A DNA stretch of 64,000 nt, from the NCBI RefSeq assembly GCF_014267175.1, contig NZ_JACMTR010000002.1, positions 3,869,501 through 3,933,500 on the forward strand, read 5' to 3'. The position numbers and the translations under genes were made by a program. Shown one piece after another: positions 42,380-51,015 of this stretch. The notes below the pieces were generated by a model. That model worked only from the letters and a program-made list of their open reading frames with translations, made no database searches and was not told where the DNA came from. Positions within the stretch are counted from its first letter, which is position 1; each line of letters opens with the position of its first letter. Source of the stretch: Pseudonocardia sp. C8 (GTDB lineage: Bacteria > Actinomycetota > Actinomycetes > Mycobacteriales > Pseudonocardiaceae).

Positions 42380-44611
42380 CTACAGGTCCAGCACCAGCCG
42401 CCCCGAGCGGGCCCGGGACACGCAGATCATCATGCAGTCGTTCCGGTCGCGTTCCCGGTCGTCGAGTACCGAGTCGCGGTGGTCGACCGCGCCGTCGACC
42501 ACCCGGGTCTCGCAGGTGCCGCAGGTGCCCTCGGCGCACGACGACAGCACCGCCGCCCCCGCGGACTCGACGACGTCGAGCACCGACCGCTCCGGCGGGA
42601 CCTCCAGGACCAGCCCGCTGCGGGCCAGCTCGACCTCGAAGGCCTCGGCCCGCTGCGGCGCACCCAGCGGCTTCGGGCCGAACCGCTCCACGTGCAGCGT
42701 CCCGGCCGGCCAGGACGCGCAGCGCTCCTCGACGGCCGCCAGCAGCGGTTCCGGCCCGCAGCAGTAGACGAGGGTGTCCTCGCGCGGCGTCCCGAGGACC
42801 GCGTCGAGGTCGAGCAGGCCGAACTCGTCCTCCGGCCGGACGGTGACCCGGTCGCCGTAGCGGGCGAGCTCGTCGAGGAAGGCCATCGACGCCCGCCGGC
42901 GGCCGCCGTAGAGCAGCTGCCAGTCCGCGCCGAGCCCGTCCACGGCGGCGATCATCGGCAGGATCGCCGTGATCCCGATGCCGCCGGCGACGAACAGGTA
43001 GCGCCGCGCGCACTCCAGGGGGAAGTTGTTGCGCGGGCCGCGGAGCCGGACGGTGTCGCCGACGGAGAGCGCGTCGTGCACGTGCCGGGAGGTGCCACGG
43101 CCGTGTGCCTCGCGCAGCACGCCGAGCCGCCAGGTGGTGGTGTCGGCCGGGTCCCCGCACAGCGAGTACTGCCGCGTGGGCGCGCCGCCGCACAGCAGGT
43201 CGGCGTGCGCGCCCGGCGTCCAGTCCGGCAGCGGGCTCCCGTCGGCGGCGCGCAGCGACAGGGTGACGACGCCGTCGGCGACGGTCTCCTTCGCGACCAC
43301 GGTCGCCTCGGTCTCGACCTCGGCCCGCGGGTCCCGGCGGCGCTCCGGCTCCGCGGCCGCGGGGGCGGCCGGGACCGGCTCGGCGAGGGTGAGCGGCATG
43401 GTTCTCCAGACGTACATGTTCGGCGAGCTGGCGTAGAACCGGGGCTCGCCGTCCAGCGTGAACCGGCCGAGCAGCGGCAGCGCCTCTTCCAGGGCCACGC
43501 GTGCCTCCAGCCGGGCCAGCGGGGCGCCGAGGCAGCCGTGCACGCCTTCCCCGAACCCGACGTGCCGGCCCGGCGGCCGGGTGATGTCGAACCGGTCCGG
43601 GTCGGCGAAGCGGCGCTCGTCGCGGTTGGCCGCGCCCGGGATCAGCACGACCCGTGAGCCGGCCGGGAGCGTGACACCGTGCAGCGTGACCTCCCGCGAG
43701 GTGGTGCGGGCGGTGAGCTGCAGCGGCGTCGCCCAGCGCATCGCCTCCTCGACCGCGGCCGGGATCAGCGACGGGTCCCGGTGCAGCAGTGCGAGCTGGT
43801 CCGGGTTCTCGGCGAGCAGCTTGAACAGGGTCGTGACCAGGCCCGCGGTCGACTCCACCCCGCCCAGGAAGAGGATCATCATCAGGCCGCTGATCTCGGA
43901 CACGGGGGTGATCTCGCCGGGGACGAACGGCTCGCCGTCGATCTCGGCGTTCACCATCGTCGTCATGAGGTCGTCGCGGCCGTGCCGCCGCCGGGACTCC
44001 AGCACGTCGATGAAGTACTGCTGGATCTTCGGCGTCGCGGCCTTCGCCTTCGGCCCGAGGTGCGGGGTGCCGGGGATCCGGTCCTTCAGCTCGTGCGTCC
44101 AGTGTTCGAGCTGCACGCGGCGCGCCCGCTCGTCCTCGGTCGCCTCGCTGCGCGCGGGGAAGCCCATGAGGTGGAAGAACACGTCGAACGGCATCGGCCA
44201 GGCCAGCTCGGCACCGATGTCGATCCGGTCGCGGCCGGCCCAGGACGCGACGAGGTCGCGGACGACGCCGCGGACGCCGTCCTCCAGCCGCGCGACCCGG
44301 CGGGGGACGAAGAACGGCTGCACCACCTGGCGCACCTGGTCGTGCCGGGGGTTGTCCATGCTGCCGATCGAGCCCGGCGGGACGTGCTCGAGGCGCGAGT
44401 CGTCGATGTCCATGCCCTCGAAGCTGCGGAACGTGTCCGCGTCGGTGATGGCGGCCCGGACGTCGTCGAACCGGGTCAGGGCGTACCAGCCGTAGCGCTC
44501 GCTGTGGTGGACGGGCGCCTCGTTCCGCATCCACCGGTACACCGCGAACGGGTCGGTCGGGTAGAAGTCCGGGTCGAACGGGTCGTACTCGACGGCGGTG
44601 GGTGCGGCCAT
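42380..44611 (-). CDS. Self-sufficient cytochrome P450 fused to FMN reductase and [2Fe-2S] ferredoxin
   Basis: A 743-residue fusion like CYP116B enzymes. Residues 1-405 are the P450: oxygen-binding helix GGVESTAG, EEAMR and heme Cys360 in FGEGVHGCLGAP. After a Pro/Ala linker (about 405-430), residues 430-650 are a phthalate dioxygenase reductase-like module with flavin motif RQYSLCGDP, GGIGITAI and CGPEPLL. Residues 660-743 are a plant-type ferredoxin with Cys692, Cys697, Cys700 and Cys730. It oxidises an unknown substrate using NAD(P)H and oxygen without partners. GGAGG precedes the ATG, and two LacI-type operators lie upstream. Confidence 0.92.
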   Translation of the reverse strand: MAAPTAVEYDPFDPDFYPTDPFAVYRWMRNEAPVHHSERYGWYALTRFDDVRAAITDADTFRSFEGMDIDDSRLEHVPPGSIGSMDNPRHDQVRQVVQPFFVPRRVARLEDGVRGVVRDLVASWAGRDRIDIGAELAWPMPFDVFFHLMGFPARSEATEDERARRVQLEHWTHELKDRIPGTPHLGPKAKAATPKIQQYFIDVLESRRRHGRDDLMTTMVNAEIDGEPFVPGEITPVSEISGLMMILFLGGVESTAGLVTTLFKLLAENPDQLALLHRDPSLIPAAVEEAMRWATPLQLTARTTSREVTLHGVTLPAGSRVVLIPGAANRDERRFADPDRFDITRPPGRHVGFGEGVHGCLGAPLARLEARVALEEALPLLGRFTLDGEPRFYASSPNMYVWRTMPLTLAEPVPAAPAAAEPERRRDPRAEVETEATVVAKETVADGVVTLSLRAADGSPLPDWTPGAHADLLCGGAPTRQYSLCGDPADTTTWRLGVLREAHGRGTSRHVHDALSVGDTVRLRGPRNNFPLECARRYLFVAGGIGITAILPMIAAVDGLGADWQLLYGGRRRASMAFLDELARYGDRVTVRPEDEFGLLDLDAVLGTPREDTLVYCCGPEPLLAAVEERCASWPAGTLHVERFGPKPLGAPQRAEAFEVELARSGLVLEVPPERSVLDVVESAGAAVLSSCAEGTCGTCETRVVDGAVDHRDSVLDDRERDRNDCMMICVSRARSGRLVLDL

Positions 44612-44659
44612 CGCGTCCTCCGGGGGTCATACGTCGTCGGATGCGCTCACCGGCTGAGC

Positions 44660-44675
44660 TTTGAAGCGCTTCAAA
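44660..44675. promoter_or_regulatory. LacI-type operator TTTGAAGCGCTTCAAA
   Basis: A perfect 16-bp palindrome about 50 nt upstream of the P450 start codon. It matches CTTCAAGCGCTTCAAG at 26929 at 13 of 16 positions. Confidence 0.7.
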
Positions 44676-44679
44676 CAAG

Positions 44680-44695
44680 CTTAGAGCGCTTCAAA
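44680..44695. promoter_or_regulatory. Second LacI-type operator, CTTAGAGCGCTTCAAA
   Basis: It matches the first operator at 13 of 16 positions and its centre lies exactly 20 bp away, two helical turns, so two repressor dimers could bind on one face. Its left half shares TAGAGCGCT with the palindrome at 19867. Confidence 0.6.
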
Positions 44696-44738
44696 GCGAC
44701 GCGTCAACGACCCCCGTGCCGGCGCGATGCACACCGGC

Positions 44739-44778
44739 CGGTCCCGGCGAGGGCGGTGCTCCGCCCCCGCCGGGACCG
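44739..44778 (-). terminator. Stem-loop after the formamidase gene
   Basis: Two 18-nt arms (44739-44756 and 44761-44778) pair with a single A-C mismatch around the loop TGCT. It begins 8 nt beyond the formamidase stop, so it is the likely terminator for that minus-strand gene. Confidence 0.65.
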
Positions 44779-44785
44779 CACGGAC

Positions 44786-45991
44786 CTACCGGGGCAGGAT
44801 GTCCTTGTCGAAGATGTCCAGCGGGACCTTCAACGTCACCGCGGCGTTCGGGATGTCGACGATCCCCCCGATGTGCATCTCGCACGGCGCGACCGAGATG
44901 ATCGTGTACGCCTGCTCCGGTGAGTACCCGAACGTGCCGAGGTAGTCGATCGCCTGCTCGACGGCGTCGACGGCCGCCATCGTGGCGTCGATGTACTTCT
45001 GCTCGGTCCCCTTGGCCGACAGCCCGGTGAAGCTCAGGTACCGGGTACCCAGGTTCGGATCCACCGGCGAGGGCCGCAGCATCGGCGTCCGCACGCCGTA
45101 GCGCGCCATCCCGTCCTTGATCACGTTGAACCGGTACCAGCCGGCACCGTCCATCTCGATCGCGTTCCAGGTGATCTCGCCGTCGCCCTCGGCGAAGTGG
45201 AAGTCACCGGTCGAGAACAACCCACCCTCGACGAACACCGGGAAGTACACCCGCGACCCGCGCGAGAGGTTCTTGATGTCGAGGTTCCCGCCGTTCTCCC
45301 GTGGCGGCACCGTCCGGGCCGCGGTCGCCGCGACCCGCTCCCACTCCGCCCCCTCCAGGGTCCGCAGCACCGCGGTCGAGGTCGCCTCCGCCCGCGGAGC
45401 CGCCAGCCCCTCGGCGATCAGCGGGTCCTCCCGCGCGTTCCAGGTCTCGAGCAGCTCCATCGACGGCGCCACCCCGATCACCCCCGGATGCGACAACGCC
45501 GGGATCTCCACCCCGGGGATCTGCCGGCTGGTCGCGAACAACCCGTGCAGATCCCACACCGTCTTGTAGCCCTGCGGGAACCACGACGCGAGCGGCCCAC
45601 CCATCCCGGGCAGGATGTTCGAGTATCCGATCCCCGACAACGGCTGCACATCCAGCACGTCGACCACCAGCAGATCACCCGGCTCGGCCCCGTCCACCCG
45701 GACCGGACCGGCCATCGGATGGGTCCGGGTCAGATCGAAGTCCCGGATGTCCTGATCATCATCGACATCCTGCAGCTGGTAGTCGTCGTAACCACCGGCC
45801 TCCAGGATGATCTCGTCCCCGGGACCGAGCTCGTGCAGCGGCGGAATGTCCGGGTGCCACCGGTTGTGCCCCAGCTCCCGCTGCTCGGCCAACGGCACGC
45901 CGACCTCGCAGCGATACCGCGGCACACCCAGATCCCGGTCCGGGAACCGGGACACACCGGACTTCGTGAAATCGATGGGACCTGCAGACAT
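44786..45991 (-). CDS. Formamidase/acetamidase (FmdA/AmdA family)
   Basis: A 401-residue enzyme that hydrolyses formamide or short amides to ammonia and the acid. Family segments include HNRWHPDIPP, EPGDLLVVDVLDVQPL, HPGVIGVAPS, PPRENGGNLDIKNL, GLFSTGDFHFAEGDGEI and a late SVAPCEMHIGGIVDIPNA. Length is normal for formamidases. The divergent side holds a MarR gene in the same orientation and a 22-bp palindromic operator 33 nt before its start. It likely releases nitrogen from amides, sensed by the neighbouring proteins. Confidence 0.92.
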   Translation of the reverse strand: MSAGPIDFTKSGVSRFPDRDLGVPRYRCEVGVPLAEQRELGHNRWHPDIPPLHELGPGDEIILEAGGYDDYQLQDVDDDQDIRDFDLTRTHPMAGPVRVDGAEPGDLLVVDVLDVQPLSGIGYSNILPGMGGPLASWFPQGYKTVWDLHGLFATSRQIPGVEIPALSHPGVIGVAPSMELLETWNAREDPLIAEGLAAPRAEATSTAVLRTLEGAEWERVAATAARTVPPRENGGNLDIKNLSRGSRVYFPVFVEGGLFSTGDFHFAEGDGEITWNAIEMDGAGWYRFNVIKDGMARYGVRTPMLRPSPVDPNLGTRYLSFTGLSAKGTEQKYIDATMAAVDAVEQAIDYLGTFGYSPEQAYTIISVAPCEMHIGGIVDIPNAAVTLKVPLDIFDKDILPR

Positions 45992-46023
45992 CGTCGTCCT
46001 CCGTAGGGGTAGGTGACGACGAC

Positions 46024-46045
46024 CATACTTCCAAATGGAAGTATG
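46024..46045. promoter_or_regulatory. MarR operator candidate upstream of formamidase
   Basis: CATACTTCCA and TGGAAGTATG form perfect 10-bp arms around AA, 33 nt before the formamidase start and just after the marR stop. Such symmetric AT-rich sites suit MarR dimers. A related 16-mer (12 of 16 identical) lies at 46522. Confidence 0.65.
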
Positions 46046-46054
46046 TCAACGCGC

Positions 46055-46471
46055 TCATGGTTCGCGCAGCACGGCTTCCAGCGCGCCCGCCTGCCACGGG
46101 GCGAGGCCCTCGAACTGCGCGTCGAGCGCGGCCTCGACCTGCTCCGCGAGCACGGTGACCAGCTCCCGGCCCCGCGGGGCGAGCCGCACGAGCACCCGGC
46201 GCCGGTCCATGCCGTCGAGCCCCCGGTGCACGAGGGCGTTCTCGACCAGCTTGTCGACGATCCGGGTCGTGGTCGGCGCCGGGGCCCGGCAGGCCGTCAC
46301 CAGGTCGGACATCGGCGCGGCCTCGGCGCCCGCGAGGTGGTGCAGGACCCACCACTGCTCGACCGTCAGGCCCGCCGGAGCGACCACGCCCTGGATCGCC
46401 CGCTCGCACGCGAACGCCCGGTCCGCCACCAGGCGGGCGAGCTCGGTCGCGCTCGGTCCGTCCACCGCCAC
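46055..46471 (-). CDS. MarR-family transcriptional regulator
   Basis: A 138-residue winged-helix regulator. The family pattern is seen in LTVEQWWVLHHLAGAEAAPMSDLV, TTTRIVDKLVENALVHRGLDGMDRRRVLVRLAPRG, the last being the DxRxxxxxLTxxG-like wing. The GTG start has GAGGAGG six nt upstream. It lies 63 nt upstream of formamidase on the same strand and is divergent from the binding protein at 46577, with candidate operators in both gaps, so it probably regulates all three. Confidence 0.88.
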   Translation of the reverse strand: MAVDGPSATELARLVADRAFACERAIQGVVAPAGLTVEQWWVLHHLAGAEAAPMSDLVTACRAPAPTTTRIVDKLVENALVHRGLDGMDRRRVLVRLAPRGRELVTVLAEQVEAALDAQFEGLAPWQAGALEAVLREP

Positions 46472-46521
46472 CCCGTTGCCTCCTCGGTCCCGGCCTTGCC
46501 TTCCCGGCCGACACTCGGGAT

Positions 46522-46537
46522 AGTTTCATATGGACGT
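46522..46537. promoter_or_regulatory. Second MarR-type site between marR and the binding-protein gene
   Basis: AGTTTCATATGGACGT matches ACTTCCAAATGGAAGT, the core of the site at 46024, at 12 of 16 positions. It lies 40 nt before the binding-protein start. Confidence 0.45.
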
Positions 46538-46576
46538 GTGTGATTCCAGCTCGCTCACCAGGACGAGGAGGTCCGC

Positions 46577-47641
46577 GTGGAGGAGCCGTTTCGCGTCGGG
46601 CTCGCCATCCCGCTGCAGGGACCGGGCGGGATCTTCGGACCGTCCTGCGAGGCGGTCGCCGAGCTCGCCGCGGCCGAGGTGAACGCCGCCGGCGGCGTAC
46701 TCGGCCGCGAGCTCGTGTTCGAGGTCGTCGACGCCGGCGCACCCCTGCCCGAGATCCGCCGCACCGTCCACGACCTGCTCGAACGCCGCCGCCTCGACGC
46801 CGTCACCGGCTGGCACATCTCCAGCGTCCGCGAGGCACTCGCTCCCGTCCTGCGCGGCCGCGCACCCTACGTCTACACCTCCCTCTACGAAGGCGGCCCC
46901 ATCCCCACCGGCGTCTACACCAGCGGCGAGGTCCCCGCCCTGCAGATCGCCCCCGCCCTGACCTGGATGCGCGACCACGCCGCCGTCCACCGCTGGGCAC
47001 TGGTCGGCGCCAACTACGTCTGGCCCCGCCGCACCGCCACCCGGATCCGCGACTACGCCCGCACCGCCGGGATCGAGGTCGTCCACGAAGCCTTCGTCTC
47101 CTACGGCTGCCGCGACTTCACCACCACCCTCGTCGACATCGCCCGCAGCGACGCCGACGGCGTCCTCATGCTGCTCGTCGGCCAGGACGCCGTCATGTTC
47201 AACCGCCAGTTCGCCGAAGCCGGCCTCGACACCGTCATGCCCCGCTTCACCCCGCTCATGGAAGAGAACATGCTGCTCGCCACCGGCGCCGAAGGCACCG
47301 CCGACCTCTACGTCGCCGCCGCCTACTTCAACTCCCTGGCCACCGCCTCGGCACTCGACTTCATGTCCGCCTACGTCCACCGCCACGGCCCGGACGCGCC
47401 CGCGCTCAACAACGCCGCCGAGTCCTGCTACGAAGGCGTCCTCGCCCTCGTCTCGCTCACCGCCGCGGCCGGATCCACCCGGACCGCGGACATCGCAGCG
47501 GCGAACGCGGAGACCCCGGTCTCCTACGAAGGCCCCCGCGGCACCGTGACCCTCAGCAGCGGAACCCTCGACCAGGGCCGCCAGGCCGTCCACCTCGCCC
47601 GGGCCGACGGCTACGACTTCGACGTGCTGACCAGGCTGTAG
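46577..47641 (+). CDS. AmiC/urea-type amide-binding protein without signal peptide
   Basis: A 354-residue protein of the branched-chain amino acid/urea/amide-binding family (Peripla_BP_5-like): FRVGLAIPLQGPGGIFGPSC start, LAAAEVNAAGGVLGRELVFEVVDAG, and SYGCRDFTTTLVDIARSDADGVLMLLVG. There is no signal peptide or lipobox, and no permease or ATPase gene is adjacent. This recalls cytosolic AmiC, the amide sensor that controls amidase in Pseudomonas. It may sense short amides or urea beside formamidase and MarR. AGGAGG precedes the GTG. Loss of transport partners is the alternative explanation. Confidence 0.82.
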   Translation: MEEPFRVGLAIPLQGPGGIFGPSCEAVAELAAAEVNAAGGVLGRELVFEVVDAGAPLPEIRRTVHDLLERRRLDAVTGWHISSVREALAPVLRGRAPYVYTSLYEGGPIPTGVYTSGEVPALQIAPALTWMRDHAAVHRWALVGANYVWPRRTATRIRDYARTAGIEVVHEAFVSYGCRDFTTTLVDIARSDADGVLMLLVGQDAVMFNRQFAEAGLDTVMPRFTPLMEENMLLATGAEGTADLYVAAAYFNSLATASALDFMSAYVHRHGPDAPALNNAAESCYEGVLALVSLTAAAGSTRTADIAAANAETPVSYEGPRGTVTLSSGTLDQGRQAVHLARADGYDFDVLTRL

Positions 47642-47794
47642 CACTGCCGTCCCTCCCTGCCGGGGCTCGGTCCGGACGTCGGCGGTGGTGCCGCGGCATC
47701 GTGCGACCGGCCCGGATCGACGGGAGTTCACCGGTGGGCCGCGACCGGGCACGATGGATCCCGCCCACAGGCACGAGAACCGGGGACCGCACCG

Positions 47795-48478
47795 ATGAGC
47801 GCACGGATCCTGCTGGTCGAGGACGACCGCACGATCGGTGACGTCCTGCTGGGCAGCCTCACCGCCCACGGCTACACGGCCCGGTGGGAACAGGCCGGCG
47901 GCCCCGCGCTCGACGCGGCCGCGCGGAACGGGTTCGACCTGGTGCTGCTCGACCTCGGCCTCCCCGACCTCGACGGCGTCGAGGTCTGCCGGCGGATCCG
48001 GGCGCTGCACCCGGACACCGTCGTCGTGATCCTCACGGCGCGGGCCGCGGAGATGGACGTCGTGCTCGGCCTGGACGCCGGCGCCGACGACTACCTCACC
48101 AAGCCGGTGCGGCTCGGCGAGCTGCTGGCCCGGGTCCGGGCCCACCTGCGGCGGGCCGGGGGCGAGCGGGCGGGCGTGCTCGAGGTCGGGGACCTGCGGG
48201 TCGACACCGGTGCCCGGCGGGCGTCGGTGGCCGGGCGGGAGCTGGAGCTGCGGGCCCGCGAGTTCGACCTGCTGGCCCGGCTCGCCCGCGACCCCGGGAC
48301 GGCGCTGAGCCGGGAGGTGCTGATGGCCGACGTCTGGGACGAGCACTGGTTCGGCTCGACGAAGACCCTGGACGTGCACGTGGCAGCCGTGCGGCGGCGG
48401 CTCGCCGCGCACACCTCGGGCCGGGTCCCGGTGATCACGACGTTGCGCGGGCACGGCTACCGGCTCGAGCTGCCGTGA
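47795..48478 (+). CDS. OmpR-family response regulator
   Basis: A 227-residue two-component regulator. The receiver domain has the acidic pair in LLVEDDRT, the phospho-acceptor Asp in LVLLDLGLPDLDG, and the Lys in DYLTKPV. The C-terminal winged helix (REFDLLARLARDPGTALSREVLMADVW and TLDVHVAAVRRRL...LRGHGYRL) binds DNA. The stop overlaps the kinase start by 4 nt. Its target is unknown. Confidence 0.92.
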   Translation: MSARILLVEDDRTIGDVLLGSLTAHGYTARWEQAGGPALDAAARNGFDLVLLDLGLPDLDGVEVCRRIRALHPDTVVVILTARAAEMDVVLGLDAGADDYLTKPVRLGELLARVRAHLRRAGGERAGVLEVGDLRVDTGARRASVAGRELELRAREFDLLARLARDPGTALSREVLMADVWDEHWFGSTKTLDVHVAAVRRRLAAHTSGRVPVITTLRGHGYRLELP

Positions 48479-49737
48479 GACAGCGGATCGTGCGGATGGC
48501 GCTGGTGGCCGCCGCGGTCGCGCTGGTGCTGTTCGGGGTCCCGCTCGCCGCCGGCCTGGCCGAGTTCGCGACGGCCCGGGAGCTCGGCTCGCTGCAACGG
48601 CTCGCGGACATCACCGCGCGGAACGTCTACGACGACCTCGACCACGACCGGGTCCCGGACCGGCTGCCGCGCGAGGACGGCCTCGCCGCCGTCGCCCTGT
48701 ACGACGAGGACGCCCGCCTGCTCGCCGGCGACGGCCCGCCGGCCGGCGACGAGGAGGTCGGCCGGGTGCTGCGCCGCGGGCTCGTCTCGGCGCCGCCCGG
48801 CGAGCTCGTCGTGGTCGCCCCGGTGCGCGACGGCGAGGACGTCATCGCCGTGGTCCGGGTGGCGGGATCCCGCAGCGCGGTGCTCGCCGGCCTGGTCCCG
48901 GTGTGGCTGGGGATGCTGGCACTGGCCGGGCTCGTGCTGGTCGCGGTGTGGCTCCTCGCCCGGCGGCTGGCCCGGCGGATGGCCCGGCCGCTGGAGGATC
49001 TCGCCCGGGACGCGGACCGGCTCGGCGCGGGCGACTTCGGGGTGCGGCCGGCACCGACCGGGATGCCGGAGGTCGACCAGGTGGGCACCGCGCTCGGGCA
49101 CACCGCCGAACGGCTCGACGACCTGCTGGCCCGCGAGCGGGCGTTCTCGGCCGAGGCGTCGCACCAGCTGCGCACGCCGCTCGCCGGCCTGCGGCTCCGG
49201 CTGGAGTCCGCGCTGGACCGTCCGGACGGCCTGGACCGGGCCACCGTGACCGACGGGCTGGCCTCGATCGACCGGCTGGAACGCACGATCGACGAGCTGC
49301 TCCTGCTCGCCCGGGAGCGCCGCAGCGGCGCCGTGCCGGTGGACCTGCGGCGGCTGCTCACCGAGGCCGAGGCGGAGTGGACCGGCCGGCTCGCCGGCGA
49401 CGGCCGGAAGTTCCGCACGTCCCGGCCGCCGGACCTGCCCGACCCGCCGGCGTCCGCGGCGGCGGTCCGGCAGATCGTCGCCGTGCTGCTGGACAACGCG
49501 CTGCAGCACGGCGCGGGCACGGTGACGGTCACCGCCCGGGAGGCGGGCCCGGACGCGGTCGCGCTGGACGTCGCCGACGAGGGCCCCGGCGTCGCACCGG
49601 AGGACCTGGCCGGGTCCCGGGGCGGTCTCGGGGTCGGGCTGGCCCGCCGGCTGGCCGAGGCCGAGGGCGGCCGGCTCACCGCCCGCCGCTCGCCGTCGGT
49701 GGTGACGCTGCTGCTGCCCCTCGACCCGTTGCCGTAG
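48475..49737 (+). CDS. Sensor histidine kinase
   Basis: A 420-residue membrane kinase. Two hydrophobic segments (about residues 6-28 and 137-160) flank a 110-residue extracytoplasmic sensor part. A HAMP domain (RRLARRMARPLEDLARDADRLGAGDF) is followed by the phospho-His in FSAEASHQLRTPLAGLRLRLE, the N-box DNALQHG and G-boxes DVADEGPGV and GGLGVGLARRLAE. It phosphorylates the regulator encoded upstream, to which it is coupled by a GTGA overlap. The signal is unknown. Confidence 0.92.
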   Translation: MRQRIVRMALVAAAVALVLFGVPLAAGLAEFATARELGSLQRLADITARNVYDDLDHDRVPDRLPREDGLAAVALYDEDARLLAGDGPPAGDEEVGRVLRRGLVSAPPGELVVVAPVRDGEDVIAVVRVAGSRSAVLAGLVPVWLGMLALAGLVLVAVWLLARRLARRMARPLEDLARDADRLGAGDFGVRPAPTGMPEVDQVGTALGHTAERLDDLLARERAFSAEASHQLRTPLAGLRLRLESALDRPDGLDRATVTDGLASIDRLERTIDELLLLARERRSGAVPVDLRRLLTEAEAEWTGRLAGDGRKFRTSRPPDLPDPPASAAAVRQIVAVLLDNALQHGAGTVTVTAREAGPDAVALDVADEGPGVAPEDLAGSRGGLGVGLARRLAEAEGGRLTARRSPSVVTLLLPLDPLP

Positions 49738-49823
49738 CGGTTTACCGTCCGTTTGCCCTCGGCTGGGCTCTTCCTGGGGGCGGGCGGCCTACCGTCGGTG
49801 CGGACACCGGACGGAGGCCCCCG

Positions 49824-50213
49824 ATGACGATGCCGGCCACGACGTACGGGCTCGCCCGCGACCTGGTCTTCCTCGCCGTCGCGGGCGACGACGAGCTGGC
49901 CGCGCTGGGCATCTGGTACGCGACCGTCGCGATGACGGCCGAGGACGCGCCGGCAGCCGCGGTGCCGCCCGGCGCCCTGGTCCTGCACTGGACCGTTCCC
50001 CGGGCCACGCCCCCTCGCCGGCAGCGGGTGTGCCTGTCGATGACGGGTCCCGGGCACCCGGTCCGGGCGGTGCTCGAGCGGGCGGGCGCGGTGCTGCGTG
50101 GCCTCGGCACCCCTGACGGGCCGGTCGTGGCGGTCGTGCCGTCCACCCCGCGGATCCGGCTCGACGTCGCCGGCCGGCTGGTGACCACCGGCTACGACGT
50201 GCTCACCGGCTGA
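49824..50213 (+). CDS. Small hypothetical protein
   Basis: A 129-residue protein that I do not recognise. It has short alternating hydrophobic strands (ALVLHWTVPRA, PVVAVVPSTPRIRLDVAG) and one Arg/Pro-rich loop. ACGGAGG lies six nt before the ATG. Third-position G/C is high. It stands between the kinase gene and a membrane-protein gene and could be part of either unit or independent. Confidence 0.55.
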   Translation: MTMPATTYGLARDLVFLAVAGDDELAALGIWYATVAMTAEDAPAAAVPPGALVLHWTVPRATPPRRQRVCLSMTGPGHPVRAVLERAGAVLRGLGTPDGPVVAVVPSTPRIRLDVAGRLVTTGYDVLTG

Positions 50214-50284
50214 CGGTCAGTACCGACGTTCGCCCAGGTAGGGGGCCCGTGGAGCGGCTCGTCCGCTCACGTACGGTGCGGGCC

Positions 50285-50968
50285 ATGGCTACCGAGACGA
50301 CCCGAGAGACGGAGACCACCCCGGCCGAGACGGAGGCGGCCGGCACCGACGGCACGGACACGGGTTCGACCGCTGCGGCCACCACCGACACCACGCCCGA
50401 CGCGCCCGCCGGCGACGCCGGGACGACCGACCGGAGCCCCGGCGCCTCGGACGGAGCCGAGGCCACGACCACCACCGGGAGCACGACCGGAAGCACCACC
50501 ACCGCCACGGCCGTCGCCGAGCGCCACACCCCGGCCGCCGGGGCGGCCGCGGGCTCGGGCGGTGCCGTCGCGGGCGGCGGCGCGGTCGTCGGCGCCGGGC
50601 TCGGGTTCGCCTCGCTGACCGGCACCCCGGTCACCGAGATGCTGCGCGACCGCGCGCAGCTGATCGGCCAGATCGACGCCGCGACCGGCATGCCCGGTAA
50701 CCAGATCGAGGCGTTCTACGGCACGCCGTGGCACACCGCGGCGCTGGTGAACGGCGTCGTCGCGCTGATCGCCGTGGCCGTCGGCGCCATCCTGCTGCTC
50801 GGCCCCGCGCGCAAGCCCGGCGCGCCGTCCTGGGCGCGCCCGGTCGCGCTCGGCGGGCTCCTGCTCGGCGTGCTCGGCCTGCTCGTCGCCGGCGGGATGT
50901 ACCTCGACCTGTTCGCCGCCCAGCCGGCGCTGCCGGCCATGCCGGGGATGCCCGGGATGGGCGGATAG
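50285..50968 (+). CDS. Thr/Ala-rich membrane protein
   Basis: About 227 residues. The first 80 are acidic and Thr/Ala/Ser-rich without hydrophobic segments, probably disordered. Then come an Ala/Gly-rich semi-hydrophobic part and two clear membrane segments (TAALVNGVVALIAVAVGAILLL and the ALGGLLLGVLGLLVAGGMYL region). The tail has PAMPGMPGMGG. The ATG at 50285 lacks a good ribosome site; GTG 50249 with a GGGGG tract upstream is the alternative. A stem-loop at 50982 ends the gene. Function is unknown. Confidence 0.6.
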   Translation: MATETTRETETTPAETEAAGTDGTDTGSTAAATTDTTPDAPAGDAGTTDRSPGASDGAEATTTTGSTTGSTTTATAVAERHTPAAGAAAGSGGAVAGGGAVVGAGLGFASLTGTPVTEMLRDRAQLIGQIDAATGMPGNQIEAFYGTPWHTAALVNGVVALIAVAVGAILLLGPARKPGAPSWARPVALGGLLLGVLGLLVAGGMYLDLFAAQPALPAMPGMPGMGG

Positions 50969-50981
50969 CACCCGTCCGTGG

Positions 50982-51015
50982 GCCGGGCCCGTCGCGTGCG
51001 CGCGGCGGGCCCGGC
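50982..51015. terminator. Stem-loop between convergent genes
   Basis: Arms 50982-50995 and 51002-51015 pair with one T-G wobble around GTGCGC. It fills the space between the membrane-protein gene and the LysR gene and is a likely bidirectional terminator. Confidence 0.65.
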
